The notes under the pieces are model-generated. The model was not told the origin of the DNA and searched no databases. It saw nothing but the letters and a program-made list of their open reading frames with translations. A stretch of DNA of 64,000 nucleotides, taken from positions 95,602 through 159,601 of the forward strand of contig CAZJEN010000003.1 of the NCBI GenBank assembly GCA_964545045.1. Direction: 5' to 3'. This DNA is from SIG307 sp964545045 (GTDB lineage Bacteria; Bacillota; Clostridia; Lachnospirales; Lachnospiraceae). This document shows positions 1 through 7,592 of this stretch, in pieces (position 1 is the stretch's first letter; every line of letters starts with the position of its first letter). The position numbers were made by a program, and so were the translations under genes.

Positions 1-402
1 GTAGCGAATGCCCAGTTCATCCGCGGTTTCCTTTAACGCCTCCTCGTCGATTTTAGAAGAAATCCTCACCTGACCGCCGAGAAAGCATCCCAGTAATCTA
101 TTCCCCAGCATAATCGGAGATGCAAAATCTGCCAGCCCCGCGTGACAGACATAAACCACCGGTTCACCGCTTTCCAGTGCCATAACAGCGGCATTCTTGT
201 CACTTGCCACACAACGCTTATATCCCAACTCGGACTGCCTTGTATATTTCATACAAAAATCGGTAAACGCACTGCCCTCCGTCAACGGATTTCCGTCCGC
301 ATCCGTAGTCAGCGCCGCCATTCCGGTATATTTTGAAAACTCATCCTGTATTTTCTGTAATAGCTCAACATCGATTAAATCTGTAAGTAACAATTCTGCC
401 AT
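1..402 (-). CDS. PocR-domain sensory protein, N-terminal part
   Basis: The reading frame runs from ATG at 402 off the left window edge, giving 134 residues. An AAGGAG box lies 7 bases before this ATG; another ATG two codons upstream is too close to it. The visible protein matches the PocR ligand-binding domain: LLQKIQDEF near residue 15, TGMAAL, a Cys near residue 50, RCVASD near 68, YVCHAGLADFASPI and then LLGCFLGGQV. Family members are cytoplasmic sensors that often bind small hydrocarbon or propanediol-like ligands and are fused to AraC HTH or histidine kinase domains. The output domain is outside the window, so the class of regulator is unknown. It lies downstream of the ABC operon on the same strand but is separated by a terminator. 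Confidence 0.8.
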   Translation of the reverse strand, partial: MAELLLTDLIDVELLQKIQDEFSKYTGMAALTTDADGNPLTEGSAFTDFCMKYTRQSELGYKRCVASDKNAAVMALESGEPVVYVCHAGLADFASPIMLGNRLLGCFLGGQVRISSKIDEEALKETADELGIRY

Positions 403-568
403 ACTCATTCTCCTTCAGTAATCGCAATCGTTCTTTACCATCCTATATAATATCACATTTTGTCGAATTTGTCCACAATATTTACACTGAAACCGGACTT
501 ATTTCCCATAAAGCATTTCTTAACACAAAGTTTACAGACATTATTGCATTTATCCTAAAGGAAACCGT

Positions 569-607
569 AAAAAAACACACAGTTGCATTTTACAACGCAT
601 CTGTGTG
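569..607 (-). terminator. Terminator after the ABC transporter operon
   Basis: Read on the minus strand, CACACAG pairs with CTGTGTG around a loop that can pair further, followed by seven T. It lies just after the stop of the ATPase gene at 620. The rest of 403-619 shows no further gene. Confidence 0.75.
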
Positions 608-619
608 CTCTCTTCCTTA

Positions 620-1288
620 TTATTCCTCCGTCAACACTCCGTTATCAATTCGGAAGATGCGGTCTGCTCGCTTTGCAATCTCCGGCTCGTGGGTAATCAT
701 GACAAGAGTCCCATCAAATCTTTTAATGGTACTTTGCAACAACTGCATCACCTCTTCCGCCGCCTCTTTATCCAGGTTTCCCGTAGGCTCGTCCGCCAAA
801 ATAAGCTCCGGATGATTCACAAGTGCTCTTCCGATGGCTACTCTTTGCTGCTGTCCTCCGGAAAGCTGAGACGGGAAATGATGCAGACGATCCGTAATTC
901 CCAGTGCCTCTGCCAGTTCCTCCACATATTCCTTTTCAATCTTACGTTTATCCAAAAGTGTCGGCATAACCATGTTTTCATAAGCGGTCATAATCGGCAT
1001 CAACTGATAATTCTGAAAAATGAAACCGATTTTTCTTCTGCGGATTTCCGCCAGCTTTTCATCGGAATTCTTATAAAGCTCTTCTTCACCGATAAATACC
1101 TTTCCGCCTGTGGGACGGTCCAGGCCACCACACAGATTCAACAACGTACTTTTTCCGGAACCGCTGGCGCCCACAATCGCCACAAACTCTCCCTTTTCCA
1201 CGGAAAAGCTACAATCCCGTAACGCTCTGACATCCACATCTCCCTGATGATATACTCTTGATAAACCTTCTGTTCTTAAAATCGACAT
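620..1288 (-). CDS. MacB/LolD-type ABC transporter ATPase
   Basis: 222 residues, the usual length for this family. Walker A is GASGSGKST near residue 40, the signature is LSGGQQQR near 143, and Walker B with the family-typical tail is LILADEPTGNLD near 163, followed by the H-loop MITHEPE. Such ATPases energise FtsX-like permeases that expel peptides, lipoproteins or antimicrobials, or that drive mechanotransmission. It starts 16 bases after the stop of the FtsX-like permease gene, so the two are co-transcribed. The upstream genes are a peptide-type two-component system and a secreted Cys-rich protein, which suggests a role in exporting or resisting a peptide. The substrate is unknown. Confidence 0.9.
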   Translation of the reverse strand: MSILRTEGLSRVYHQGDVDVRALRDCSFSVEKGEFVAIVGASGSGKSTLLNLCGGLDRPTGGKVFIGEEELYKNSDEKLAEIRRRKIGFIFQNYQLMPIMTAYENMVMPTLLDKRKIEKEYVEELAEALGITDRLHHFPSQLSGGQQQRVAIGRALVNHPELILADEPTGNLDKEAAEEVMQLLQSTIKRFDGTLVMITHEPEIAKRADRIFRIDNGVLTEE

Positions 1289-1304
1289 ATTCTAACTTCC
1301 CTTC

Positions 1305-3506
1305 TTATGCTTTTTGTTCCAGTTCCCGCAGTACCTGTTTGGAGGCAAACAGGGTTGCACCCATGGTAACGCAGAATACCAGGATAACCAAAATAATTAC
1401 TTCCGCCACCGGATGCTGCTTAAGCCCTTTCCCCAAGTAGCTGCCTTCAAGATTCGCCGCACGTATCAAATATATCCCGTAATTGACGATGCCGTTTGCC
1501 AGTGCAATTACAACAGCGTTGCGTAACGACTGAAACAGCATTATCTTCCGAACCATAGGCTTGGAAGCTCCCATCGCACATAGTTTACGGTACTCTTCGA
1601 TTTTTTCCAGATAATAGAAAGCGTAATAGCAAAACAGAAATACCACCGCCGGCAATAACAGTAAGATTATATCCGAAGTCCATGCAATCCTTGTATCGTG
1701 ATTTAGCTCCTCCCATGTATTTCCTATGTACTGTTTATCTTCAACCAGTTTTGCTCCCGGGATCACCTCTTCTACCACCTTAGCTACAGTTTCGAACTCC
1801 TCCAGCAAAGCCACTGCAACCTCTCGAGTCGATTCCTCTGCCTTTTTAGTTACATTCTCCCCACTCTCTTCCCTCATTTCATACCTAAAATCCTGTTTTT
1901 CGTTTACGGTCCCTATCCTTAATCCCTGCACCTCGGAAAGCATATCCAGTTCTTCCTTTGAAAAACTCCCGTCTTCTTTTCTTACCGTATAGGTAATTTC
2001 TTTTGCATCACTCCCGCCGTCACGCATATAGGCATCCTGAAGCAAAAAGATTTCCGACATCAGGTAAAATGCAAACACAGAAATCAATATAATCCCCAGT
2101 TGACGTCCTTTCAGGCGTTTCCCTTCCAAACCGGAATACCACCAAAGAGGATGCTTCACCTTGAGTACCTTCGGCTTCTTTAGGCAAACCAGATTCTCTC
2201 CCTTACTTACCGTCTCCTCCAACAGGTCAACCGGGGTCTCCCTTAGTAGACGATAGAGCACCGGAATCTGCATCAAAACTAATGCAACCACGCCCCCTAC
2301 CGCAATCCCAAGTATCGCCTGCCAGCTGACACCGTCTATGGCCGCCGTATTGGTAGCAGTCAACGCATTTTCCGCCATTTCCACCAGTATCACAAACAAA
2401 AATCCCAGTACCGTACCGATTACGCCGGAGCATAGCATTCTCACTGTCACCATAGCCGCAATCTGAGATTTCTTTGCTCCAAGCGTCCGGTAAACGCCGA
2501 TAATCTTCCTGTCATCCTGTATAATCAGATAGATGACCGCCGTAAGGCAAGCACCAAACAAAATCACCACTCGCATTGCCAAAGAAAGCACCCAATCTAA
2601 CTCGTACTCCATATTAAACATTTTCGAATCTGCTATCATAGCCGGAGTACCAAACCTATCAAACATCTGAGAAAAAGCACTGCCCTTATTAAAATCACCA
2701 TAAATGTTTTGAACAAATACATCGTAGTATCGTTCTTCGTCAGTCAGACCATCGATCAAGCTTTTATAATCTTCCTCGTGCATAAATGCATACTCATCCG
2801 TAAAGAGAAAAACTCCTTTTACCACTCCGGATACCACGGCATCTATCTGCTTTTCTTCTGCTCCCACTTTTACCGTTACCTTATTAAAATCACCATAAAT
2901 GTTTTGAACAAATACATCGTAGTATCGTTCTTCGTCAGTCAGACCATCGATCAAGCTTTTATAATCTTCCTCGTGCATAAATGCATACTCATCCGTAAAG
3001 AGAAAAACTCCTTTTACCACTCCGGATACCACGGCATCTATCTGCTTTTCTTCTGCTCCCACTTTTACCGTTACCCGAATCTTTTCTCCCAACTCCGGCT
3101 GACGATTCCCGATTTTTGCAAAATCTGCCAGTACAATCTCCCCCGGTCCCGGCGGTCCTCCGTATAAATACTCCAGTTTCCAAGTATCTGGCACATCATA
3201 AGAGATTACAAACTCTACTCCTACCGGCCCCGATAATACCTCTGCCGCTTCCACCGGCTGTACCAACGTTATCTCCTCATGTTCCTCTAAAAAGGCAATT
3301 TCCTCTAACGGACACGCAGGAATTTTAGCAGAAAACCCGTAGTTTTCACTTCTCGACTCATTGATAAGCTTCCGTTCATTGGCATCCGATCTCATTACAT
3401 CACTTGCCAGCATTGCCATAAAGGCTGCGATTCCCAATATCAGAAACAGTTGTTTCTTAAAATTTCTAGTAAAGGTACGTTTTATGTATAAACGAATGTA
3501 ATTCAT
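1305..3506 (-). CDS. FtsX/MacB-like ABC permease with internal duplication
   Basis: The ATG at 3506 has AAGGAG six bases upstream; that box overlaps the stop of the preceding gene, so coupling is likely. The product is 733 residues: an N-terminal membrane anchor, a large extracytoplasmic domain, a three-helix FtsX core near the middle (after MRVVILFGACLTAV), a second extracytoplasmic part, and a C-terminal FtsX core with a final helix near VIILVILVFCVTMG. This is the MacB-like two-FtsX-domain layout. A 65-residue block of the first extracytoplasmic domain, beginning VTVKVGAEEKQID, is present twice in perfect tandem. Without the copy the protein would be about 668 residues. The effect on folding is unknown. 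It pairs with the ATPase that follows. Confidence 0.88.
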   Translation of the reverse strand: MNYIRLYIKRTFTRNFKKQLFLILGIAAFMAMLASDVMRSDANERKLINESRSENYGFSAKIPACPLEEIAFLEEHEEITLVQPVEAAEVLSGPVGVEFVISYDVPDTWKLEYLYGGPPGPGEIVLADFAKIGNRQPELGEKIRVTVKVGAEEKQIDAVVSGVVKGVFLFTDEYAFMHEEDYKSLIDGLTDEERYYDVFVQNIYGDFNKVTVKVGAEEKQIDAVVSGVVKGVFLFTDEYAFMHEEDYKSLIDGLTDEERYYDVFVQNIYGDFNKGSAFSQMFDRFGTPAMIADSKMFNMEYELDWVLSLAMRVVILFGACLTAVIYLIIQDDRKIIGVYRTLGAKKSQIAAMVTVRMLCSGVIGTVLGFLFVILVEMAENALTATNTAAIDGVSWQAILGIAVGGVVALVLMQIPVLYRLLRETPVDLLEETVSKGENLVCLKKPKVLKVKHPLWWYSGLEGKRLKGRQLGIILISVFAFYLMSEIFLLQDAYMRDGGSDAKEITYTVRKEDGSFSKEELDMLSEVQGLRIGTVNEKQDFRYEMREESGENVTKKAEESTREVAVALLEEFETVAKVVEEVIPGAKLVEDKQYIGNTWEELNHDTRIAWTSDIILLLLPAVVFLFCYYAFYYLEKIEEYRKLCAMGASKPMVRKIMLFQSLRNAVVIALANGIVNYGIYLIRAANLEGSYLGKGLKQHPVAEVIILVILVFCVTMGATLFASKQVLRELEQKA
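2684..3073. repeat. Perfect 195-bp in-frame tandem duplication
   Basis: Unit 1 is 2684-2878 and unit 2 is 2879-3073; base-by-base reading found no difference between them. 195 is divisible by three, so the permease frame is kept. The absence of even synonymous changes points to a very recent event or to an assembly artefact. Confidence 0.95.
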
Positions 3507-3516
3507 TTTTTTCTCC

Positions 3517-4074
3517 TTATTCATGCGCATGGGCATGTTCTTCATGATTGTGCTCTTCTTCCCCTCGAAGCTGTTCTATAATAGAATCCACATCTCCGTT
3601 GAAAAAGCAGGAATGAGTCACTCTATCCTCGCTTACCTTCCACCATATTCCAAGAAAACGCTCCACCTTCTGTTTTCCCTCAATATGAACACGCTCCGTC
3701 GGCAATACTCCGTCCTCATAACTCAGTTCATACAAAATGGTATACGGAATCATCCCCTCCTCATCACGATTTCCAAGTTCCACATAAAAAAGCTCACAGG
3801 CTCCCTTATGATTCTGTATGTTTTGCCGTCCCCGTACTGCCTCATCACTCTGCATTCTGGAATAATATTCCTCTGTCACATATTTTTTTCGTTGTTCCAC
3901 CACAGCTTCGTTATTCTCATAGGTAAATCCATATTGCAACGAAAGATTCCTTTTTACAACAAAATACGGAATCCTACTACAGCCGTACAAAACTGCCCCG
4001 ATTACAGCCACAATGATTACGCCCTTAAAAAACTTACGTATTCCTTCGTTTCCTTTCCGTTCTACTCGCTCCAT
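3517..4074 (-). CDS. Membrane-anchored protein with His-rich tail
   Basis: I do not recognise a family. The ATG at 4074 has AAGGAGAA upstream; a longer in-frame start at 4116 lacks a site. The 185-residue product has a short basic N-terminus, one membrane helix near residues 13-32 (GVIIVAVIGAVLYG) and an extracytoplasmic domain of about 150 residues. It ends in an acidic, His-rich tail (EEEHNHEEHAHAHE) that could bind metal. Its stop overlaps the ribosome binding site of the FtsX-like gene. It may be an accessory subunit of the transporter or an immunity-type protein, but nothing in the sequence settles this. Confidence 0.7.
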   Translation of the reverse strand: MERVERKGNEGIRKFFKGVIIVAVIGAVLYGCSRIPYFVVKRNLSLQYGFTYENNEAVVEQRKKYVTEEYYSRMQSDEAVRGRQNIQNHKGACELFYVELGNRDEEGMIPYTILYELSYEDGVLPTERVHIEGKQKVERFLGIWWKVSEDRVTHSCFFNGDVDSIIEQLRGEEEHNHEEHAHAHE

Positions 4075-4090
4075 TGTTCTTCTCCTTCTT

Positions 4091-4118
4091 GTTGCGGGGA
4101 GCAAAAGCCCCCGCAACC
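4091..4118 (-). other. Intercistronic stem-loop
   Basis: GTTGCGGGG pairs with CCCCGCAAC around a short loop, between the Cys-rich protein gene and the membrane-anchored protein gene. No T-run follows on the minus strand, so it is more likely an mRNA stability or processing element than a full terminator. Confidence 0.55.
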
Positions 4119-4127
4119 TATATCCTT

Positions 4128-4523
4128 CTATATAAGAGGGGTAACATAACTATTCTTTCCCGCGCACCAACTCTCCTCATCGTCACAAACACTGTGATAA
4201 ATCGTATGTGGGTGAGTCACTCCCGGATTTCCTAAACTTAACCCGCACAAGTCACAAAGCTCCACACAACTATATCTGCTATAGGATACCGTACAATTCT
4301 TTCTGTTCCAAGGCCAACCGACTTTATGTTCATACCCTTCATTGCTTTTAAGAATTCCCGTGCACTTATACACATAGTTGTGATAGCCGTTTGCTGCATT
4401 CGCAGGGCAACCCTTATTCGGGGAAGTCACAGCCAGCGCCGAAGCCGGTGCTGCCATCATTACAGTTGCTGCCAGTGCCATTGCCACTGTAGCGAGTTTT
4501 TTACCTAATTTTCCTTTTCGCAT
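4128..4523 (-). CDS. Secreted Cys-rich small protein
   Basis: The ATG at 4523 follows a GAAGGAG box. The 131 residues begin with a classical signal peptide: a KKLATVAMALAATVMM hydrophobic core and AxA-type cleavage near residues 28-30. The mature part of about 100 residues has eight Cys, including a CVELCDLCG cluster, plus several His and Trp. This suits a disulfide- or metal-stabilised secreted protein. I do not recognise a family. It sits between the candidate signal peptide gene and the membrane and ABC genes on one strand, so it could be an exported effector or bacteriocin-like product of the module. That role is inferred from position only. Confidence 0.75.
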   Translation of the reverse strand: MRKGKLGKKLATVAMALAATVMMAAPASALAVTSPNKGCPANAANGYHNYVYKCTGILKSNEGYEHKVGWPWNRKNCTVSYSRYSCVELCDLCGLSLGNPGVTHPHTIYHSVCDDEESWCAGKNSYVTPLI

Positions 4524-4623
4524 TTCTTTGTCTCCTTCGATTCGATAAATTTTTCTTTACAACATCCCAAAGAAGCAGTATACTATGCTCGAGCACTCCT
4601 TTTGGTGTGTTTGTGTGTGTCGG

Positions 4624-4658
4624 CTTCCGGTCTCCCCTGCGCATGGTGTGACCGGAAG
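4624..4658 (-). other. Inverted repeat in the leader of the Cys-rich gene
   Basis: CTTCCGGTC and GACCGGAAG are perfect 9-base arms around a 17-base loop, roughly 100 bases before the start codon of the Cys-rich protein. There is no T-run, so a leader structure or protein site is possible. Confidence 0.5.
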
Positions 4659-4675
4659 TCCTTTTATATATCACA

Positions 4676-4708
4676 AACAGCCCGTCCGCACAATGCGGGC
4701 AGGCTGTT
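4676..4708 (-). terminator. Hairpin after the 16-residue peptide gene
   Basis: AACAGCC pairs with GGCTGTT and the stem continues through CCGCA/TGCGG with two mismatches. On the minus strand it is followed by TTTGTGATAT. It lies nine bases after the peptide stop codon and could limit read-through into the Cys-rich gene. Confidence 0.6.
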
Positions 4709-4716
4709 GAAATATA

Positions 4717-4767
4717 TCAGTTTTCTTTTCCAAGTAACCAATCTAACCACTTATCAATAATTCCCAT
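4717..4767 (-). CDS. 16-residue amphipathic peptide, candidate signal or effector
   Basis: ATG at 4767 and TGA at 4717 encode MGIIDKWLDWLLGKEN. GGGAGGT lies about nine bases upstream, and a promoter with a 17-base spacer lies at 4795-4823. Residues 3, 4, 7, 8, 11 and 12 are hydrophobic while 5, 6, 9 and 14 are charged, the pattern of an amphipathic helix. It has no Cys and there is no AgrB-like gene nearby, so it is not a typical AgrD. The GHKL kinase gene ends 87 bases upstream and the secreted Cys-rich gene follows. Short modulin-like peptides and unmodified signal peptides look like this. Its reality rests on the promoter, ribosome site, composition and placement. Confidence 0.6.
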   Translation of the reverse strand: MGIIDKWLDWLLGKEN

Positions 4768-4794
4768 GTTCCTTTACCTCCCGAATACATTATC

Positions 4795-4823
4795 ATTGTA
4801 GCAAGGTAAAGTACATTTTTCAA
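4795..4823 (-). promoter_or_regulatory. Sigma-A-type promoter of the peptide gene
   Basis: On the minus strand TTGAAA (4823-4818) and TACAAT (4800-4795) are separated by exactly 17 bases. The start site would be near 4788, about 20 bases before the peptide ATG. Confidence 0.65.
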
Positions 4824-4833
4824 TCATAACTCC

Positions 4834-4854
4834 TTAAACGGTCACTTAACTTGT
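4834..4854 (-). promoter_or_regulatory. Candidate LytTR-binding repeats
   Basis: Two GTT-centred half sites, ACAAGTTAAG (4854-4845) and ACCGTTTAA (4842-4834), lie 11 bases apart just upstream of the -35 box. Each matches 8 of 9 positions of the LytTR consensus as I recall it. The usual spacing of such repeats is near 21 bases, so the fit is imperfect. The site overlaps the kinase stop codon, and CTTAAC/GTTAAG also forms a small palindrome here. Confidence 0.4.
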
Positions 4855-6149
4855 TAAGCGGTCATTTTATACTTCAAAACGACCCGTGCAATAAAAATAT
4901 CATTATCTATTTTCGTTTCAAAAGCTCCATCATATTCTTTAACTACCTTTTTCACATTTTGCAAGCCGATTCCGTGATTTCTTTTATCTTCCTTCTCCGA
5001 CTTAAGTACATTCTTTTTTTCTTTGCTTTGTTTCGAGACACTGTTCCTGATTTCGATACAAAAGAAGTTCTTTCCTTGCGAAAAATCGATTTTCAAAAAC
5101 TTCTCTCCTCCTTCAATTCGCTCCAATTCCTCTATCGCATTTTTCAACAAGTTCATATATACGGAGCATAGCGAAACATCATCTATCGCCAACGAATCCT
5201 CTACAACTCCCGATACATATACCTTTGTTTCGTCCTCCACTCCAAAAAGATAATGATTCGAAATGACGTCAAGCACCTGATTTCCCGTCAAATACCTTTT
5301 TCCTTGAATCAGGCTTAGTTGTTGCTGTATTATGCTAAGATAGTTTTCCAGCCCTTTCATATTTCCTTCCTTTGCATAACTTTCCAGACACAACAAATGC
5401 CCCACCATATCGTGACGGTAATTTCTGGTTTCTTCCTCTCTTCTCAATAATTCTTCGTAAGAGGATTTCTGTAATTCTCTCAGCACGATTTCATTTTGCA
5501 ACATATCGTCTATTTTTTCGTTTGTATTCCGTATATGCACAATAAACACTCCCAAAATAACAATTGACACATAGGATGTTACACATAAAATGATAGTAAG
5601 CACCGAATATCGAATATTGGAAACATACTCCTCTGCATAGTCTACACACCCTACTGTAAAAAGCATGCAGAGTATCATAAATACAATTAAAAAATTAACA
5701 GTGCGACCACTTAGATTCCACTTACTACGCCCCTTCTTGTTTTTCCATATACATGCAAACAAAGTAACCGACAAAGCAAAAAAACTCAGGATTACACTGT
5801 CATAGTTCCCAATCTGCACTTCGAGGTCCACAAATAACCCAACAATTCGTAACGGTATACTTACAATCTGCTCCAGCCCCAAGGAGCACAGAAACATCAC
5901 AAAAAATGCCTTCCCTCGTTTTCCCGCATTCTCTCTCATCATGAAAAGCGTAGCAATCCACGCACATGCATATCCTAACGCATTTTTACCCGAACTGTCA
6001 TATTCCGGAAACAGTATTCCGAACAATGTAAAGTAAAGTATGCCGACAACCAACGAAATCCACACTCTTTTTTCTTTTCGGTCAAATAACACCCGGTACA
6101 GCACCCCATATTTTAATGTCTCCAACACATATAATATCATTCCGTACAT
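4854..6149 (-). CDS. GHKL sensor histidine kinase (AgrC-like)
   Basis: 431 residues. The first 205 residues hold about six hydrophobic segments, followed by a coiled stretch and the phospho-acceptor motif NYRHDMVGHL with His at 246. The ATP-binding part has the N-box LLKNAIEE and the G-box HGIGLQNVKKV, as in the AgrC/ComD group that senses peptides and phosphorylates LytTR regulators. The gene starts three bases after the stop of the LytTR regulator and is surely in the same operon. The next gene downstream is the 16-residue peptide, whose product is the natural candidate ligand, but this is not shown by the sequence. Confidence 0.9.
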   Translation of the reverse strand: MYGMILYVLETLKYGVLYRVLFDRKEKRVWISLVVGILYFTLFGILFPEYDSSGKNALGYACAWIATLFMMRENAGKRGKAFFVMFLCSLGLEQIVSIPLRIVGLFVDLEVQIGNYDSVILSFFALSVTLFACIWKNKKGRSKWNLSGRTVNFLIVFMILCMLFTVGCVDYAEEYVSNIRYSVLTIILCVTSYVSIVILGVFIVHIRNTNEKIDDMLQNEIVLRELQKSSYEELLRREEETRNYRHDMVGHLLCLESYAKEGNMKGLENYLSIIQQQLSLIQGKRYLTGNQVLDVISNHYLFGVEDETKVYVSGVVEDSLAIDDVSLCSVYMNLLKNAIEELERIEGGEKFLKIDFSQGKNFFCIEIRNSVSKQSKEKKNVLKSEKEDKRNHGIGLQNVKKVVKEYDGAFETKIDNDIFIARVVLKYKMTA

Positions 6150-6152
6150 TTC

Positions 6153-6872
6153 TTATCCCCTAAATAACCTTCTGTATTTTAAATCAAATTCCATATATTT
6201 TCGCTCAAATTCTTTTTTTCGTCTTCTGGAAATATGAAACGCGTTCACTTCTCCTGCTACCTGTGTCCCGTCATAATCCTCAACAAAGCTCATATTTACA
6301 ATCACATCCCTATTTATTCTTACAAACAGATGCTCATTCAGAATCTCTTCCAGTTCTTTTAACGAACACTCTTTTCGGAAGAATTTTTCTCCAACACAGA
6401 ATTCCGAATACCCGTTATATGCTTTGATAAATTCAATCTCTTCCTCCGGAATCTCATACTTATTCCGCTCCGCATATACCTCGATATTCTCCGAAAAAAA
6501 GATACCTTCCACCGCCGCTTCCAAGGCTTCGCGCACTTCCTCTTTACTAAAGGGCTTTGTCACAAAGCGCAGTGCCTGAATCTGAAACGCTTCCTTAAAG
6601 CGCTCCACCATACCGGTTGCCATAATCACCTTGCACTTCGGATTCCTCTCTTTTATCTTTTTTCCCAGTTCAATCCCATCCAACTGTGGCATTTCAATAT
6701 CCAGAAATGCTACCTGTATTTCCTCTATATGCTCTAACAGCTCATTTCCGTCAGTAAATGCAATAATTTCCTTGCTTATCTTTTTCTCCTCGCATATCTC
6801 ACACAGTAGCTTTTGAAGTACATCTAATACTTGCTGTTGATCATCACAAATACCTATTACAATCTGAGTCAT
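6153..6872 (-). CDS. LytTR response regulator (AgrA-like)
   Basis: The start at 6872 (MTQIVIGICDD) is chosen because a longer in-frame start at 6947 has no ribosome site and adds residues outside the receiver fold. The 239-residue product has a receiver domain with acidic pair D10-D11, phospho-acceptor D58 in AFLDIEMP and the Lys of FVTKPFS. A LytTR DNA-binding domain follows from about residue 130, with the typical FVRINRDVIVNMSFV segment. It is the cytoplasmic partner of the kinase that follows. Its likely targets are the GTT-centred repeats upstream of the peptide promoter. Confidence 0.9.
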   Translation of the reverse strand: MTQIVIGICDDQQQVLDVLQKLLCEICEEKKISKEIIAFTDGNELLEHIEEIQVAFLDIEMPQLDGIELGKKIKERNPKCKVIMATGMVERFKEAFQIQALRFVTKPFSKEEVREALEAAVEGIFFSENIEVYAERNKYEIPEEEIEFIKAYNGYSEFCVGEKFFRKECSLKELEEILNEHLFVRINRDVIVNMSFVEDYDGTQVAGEVNAFHISRRRKKEFERKYMEFDLKYRRLFRG

Positions 6873-6992
6873 AACTTTCCCCGTCTCTCTTCTGTTTCCC
6901 AATATTCGACAATAGTTAATTATACAATTTAACCCCATTAAATACAAGTTTTTTACACTCCCGTTATCATCTGCTTTGTCTCTTTTCCGCTT

Positions 6993-7535
6993 CTACTCTT
7001 TCATCTCTTCCCCGTTCAATTCCACTCTCATCAGCTTATCCCCATGATAACAAAGCTTCAACGAGAAAAAAGGCTCCCCTTCGGAAAGCAACCGGAAAAA
7101 CACCTTATCCCCTTCCCAAAGATTCAGGCTCTCAATCCGGTCCTTCTTCACCCATTCCAGGTCACCCTCGTTACACTCGGAAAGCTCCGCATCATCCACT
7201 GCCGCGGTAAACAGGCACATATATTCCCAGTCATCCCACTGCTCCCCGTCGTAAGCATTCTCCTGTTCTCTGAAGCAAAAGGTCACAATCCCCCGGAACC
7301 GAAGCTCTTTTAAAGTCAGTCCCGTTTCCTCCAAAGCTTCTCTTCGAATACACTCCTCCGGACTCTCTCCCGCCTCAAAATGCCCACCGATACCAATCCA
7401 TTTATCCTTATTCACATCATTTACTTTCTTCACCCGGTGAAGCATCAAATAAGCGTCCTCCCGCTCTGCATAGCAAAGGGTTGTCAGACGCGGGGCTGTA
7501 TGTACATTCGCCACTGATTCTACCACCTCTCTCAT
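6993..7535 (-). CDS. Nudix hydrolase (MutT-like)
   Basis: 180 residues from ATG at 7535; an overlapping GTG one codon upstream is the alternative start. The Nudix box is complete: GGHFEAGESPEECIRREAL followed by EETGL near residues 55-78. It therefore binds metal and cleaves a nucleoside diphosphate linked to another group. The closest known type is the 8-oxo-dGTP diphosphatase group of Firmicutes, which sanitises oxidised nucleotides. The start of the protein (VANVHTAPRLTTLCYAERE) also fits that group. It stands alone on the minus strand, and the substrate is not proven. Confidence 0.85.
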   Translation of the reverse strand: MREVVESVANVHTAPRLTTLCYAEREDAYLMLHRVKKVNDVNKDKWIGIGGHFEAGESPEECIRREALEETGLTLKELRFRGIVTFCFREQENAYDGEQWDDWEYMCLFTAAVDDAELSECNEGDLEWVKKDRIESLNLWEGDKVFFRLLSEGEPFFSLKLCYHGDKLMRVELNGEEMKE

Positions 7536-7592
7536 CACTCTTATCTTCTGATTGTATCATAGATTCATAAAAAAGGATACTGACCTTCCGAC

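Noticed and set aside
2709..3167. Plus-strand reading frame of about 150 residues across the permease repeat
   Set aside because: It exists only because the duplicated minus-strand sequence keeps a frame open on the other strand; no ribosome site and no family.
4524..4600. GTG-initiated frame before the Cys-rich gene
   Set aside because: The GTG directly abuts GGAG with no spacing and the frame overlaps the real start of the Cys-rich gene.
4717..4767. AgrD-type cyclic peptide precursor
   Set aside because: There is no Cys or Ser thiolactone/lactone residue context and no AgrB protease gene in the operon.
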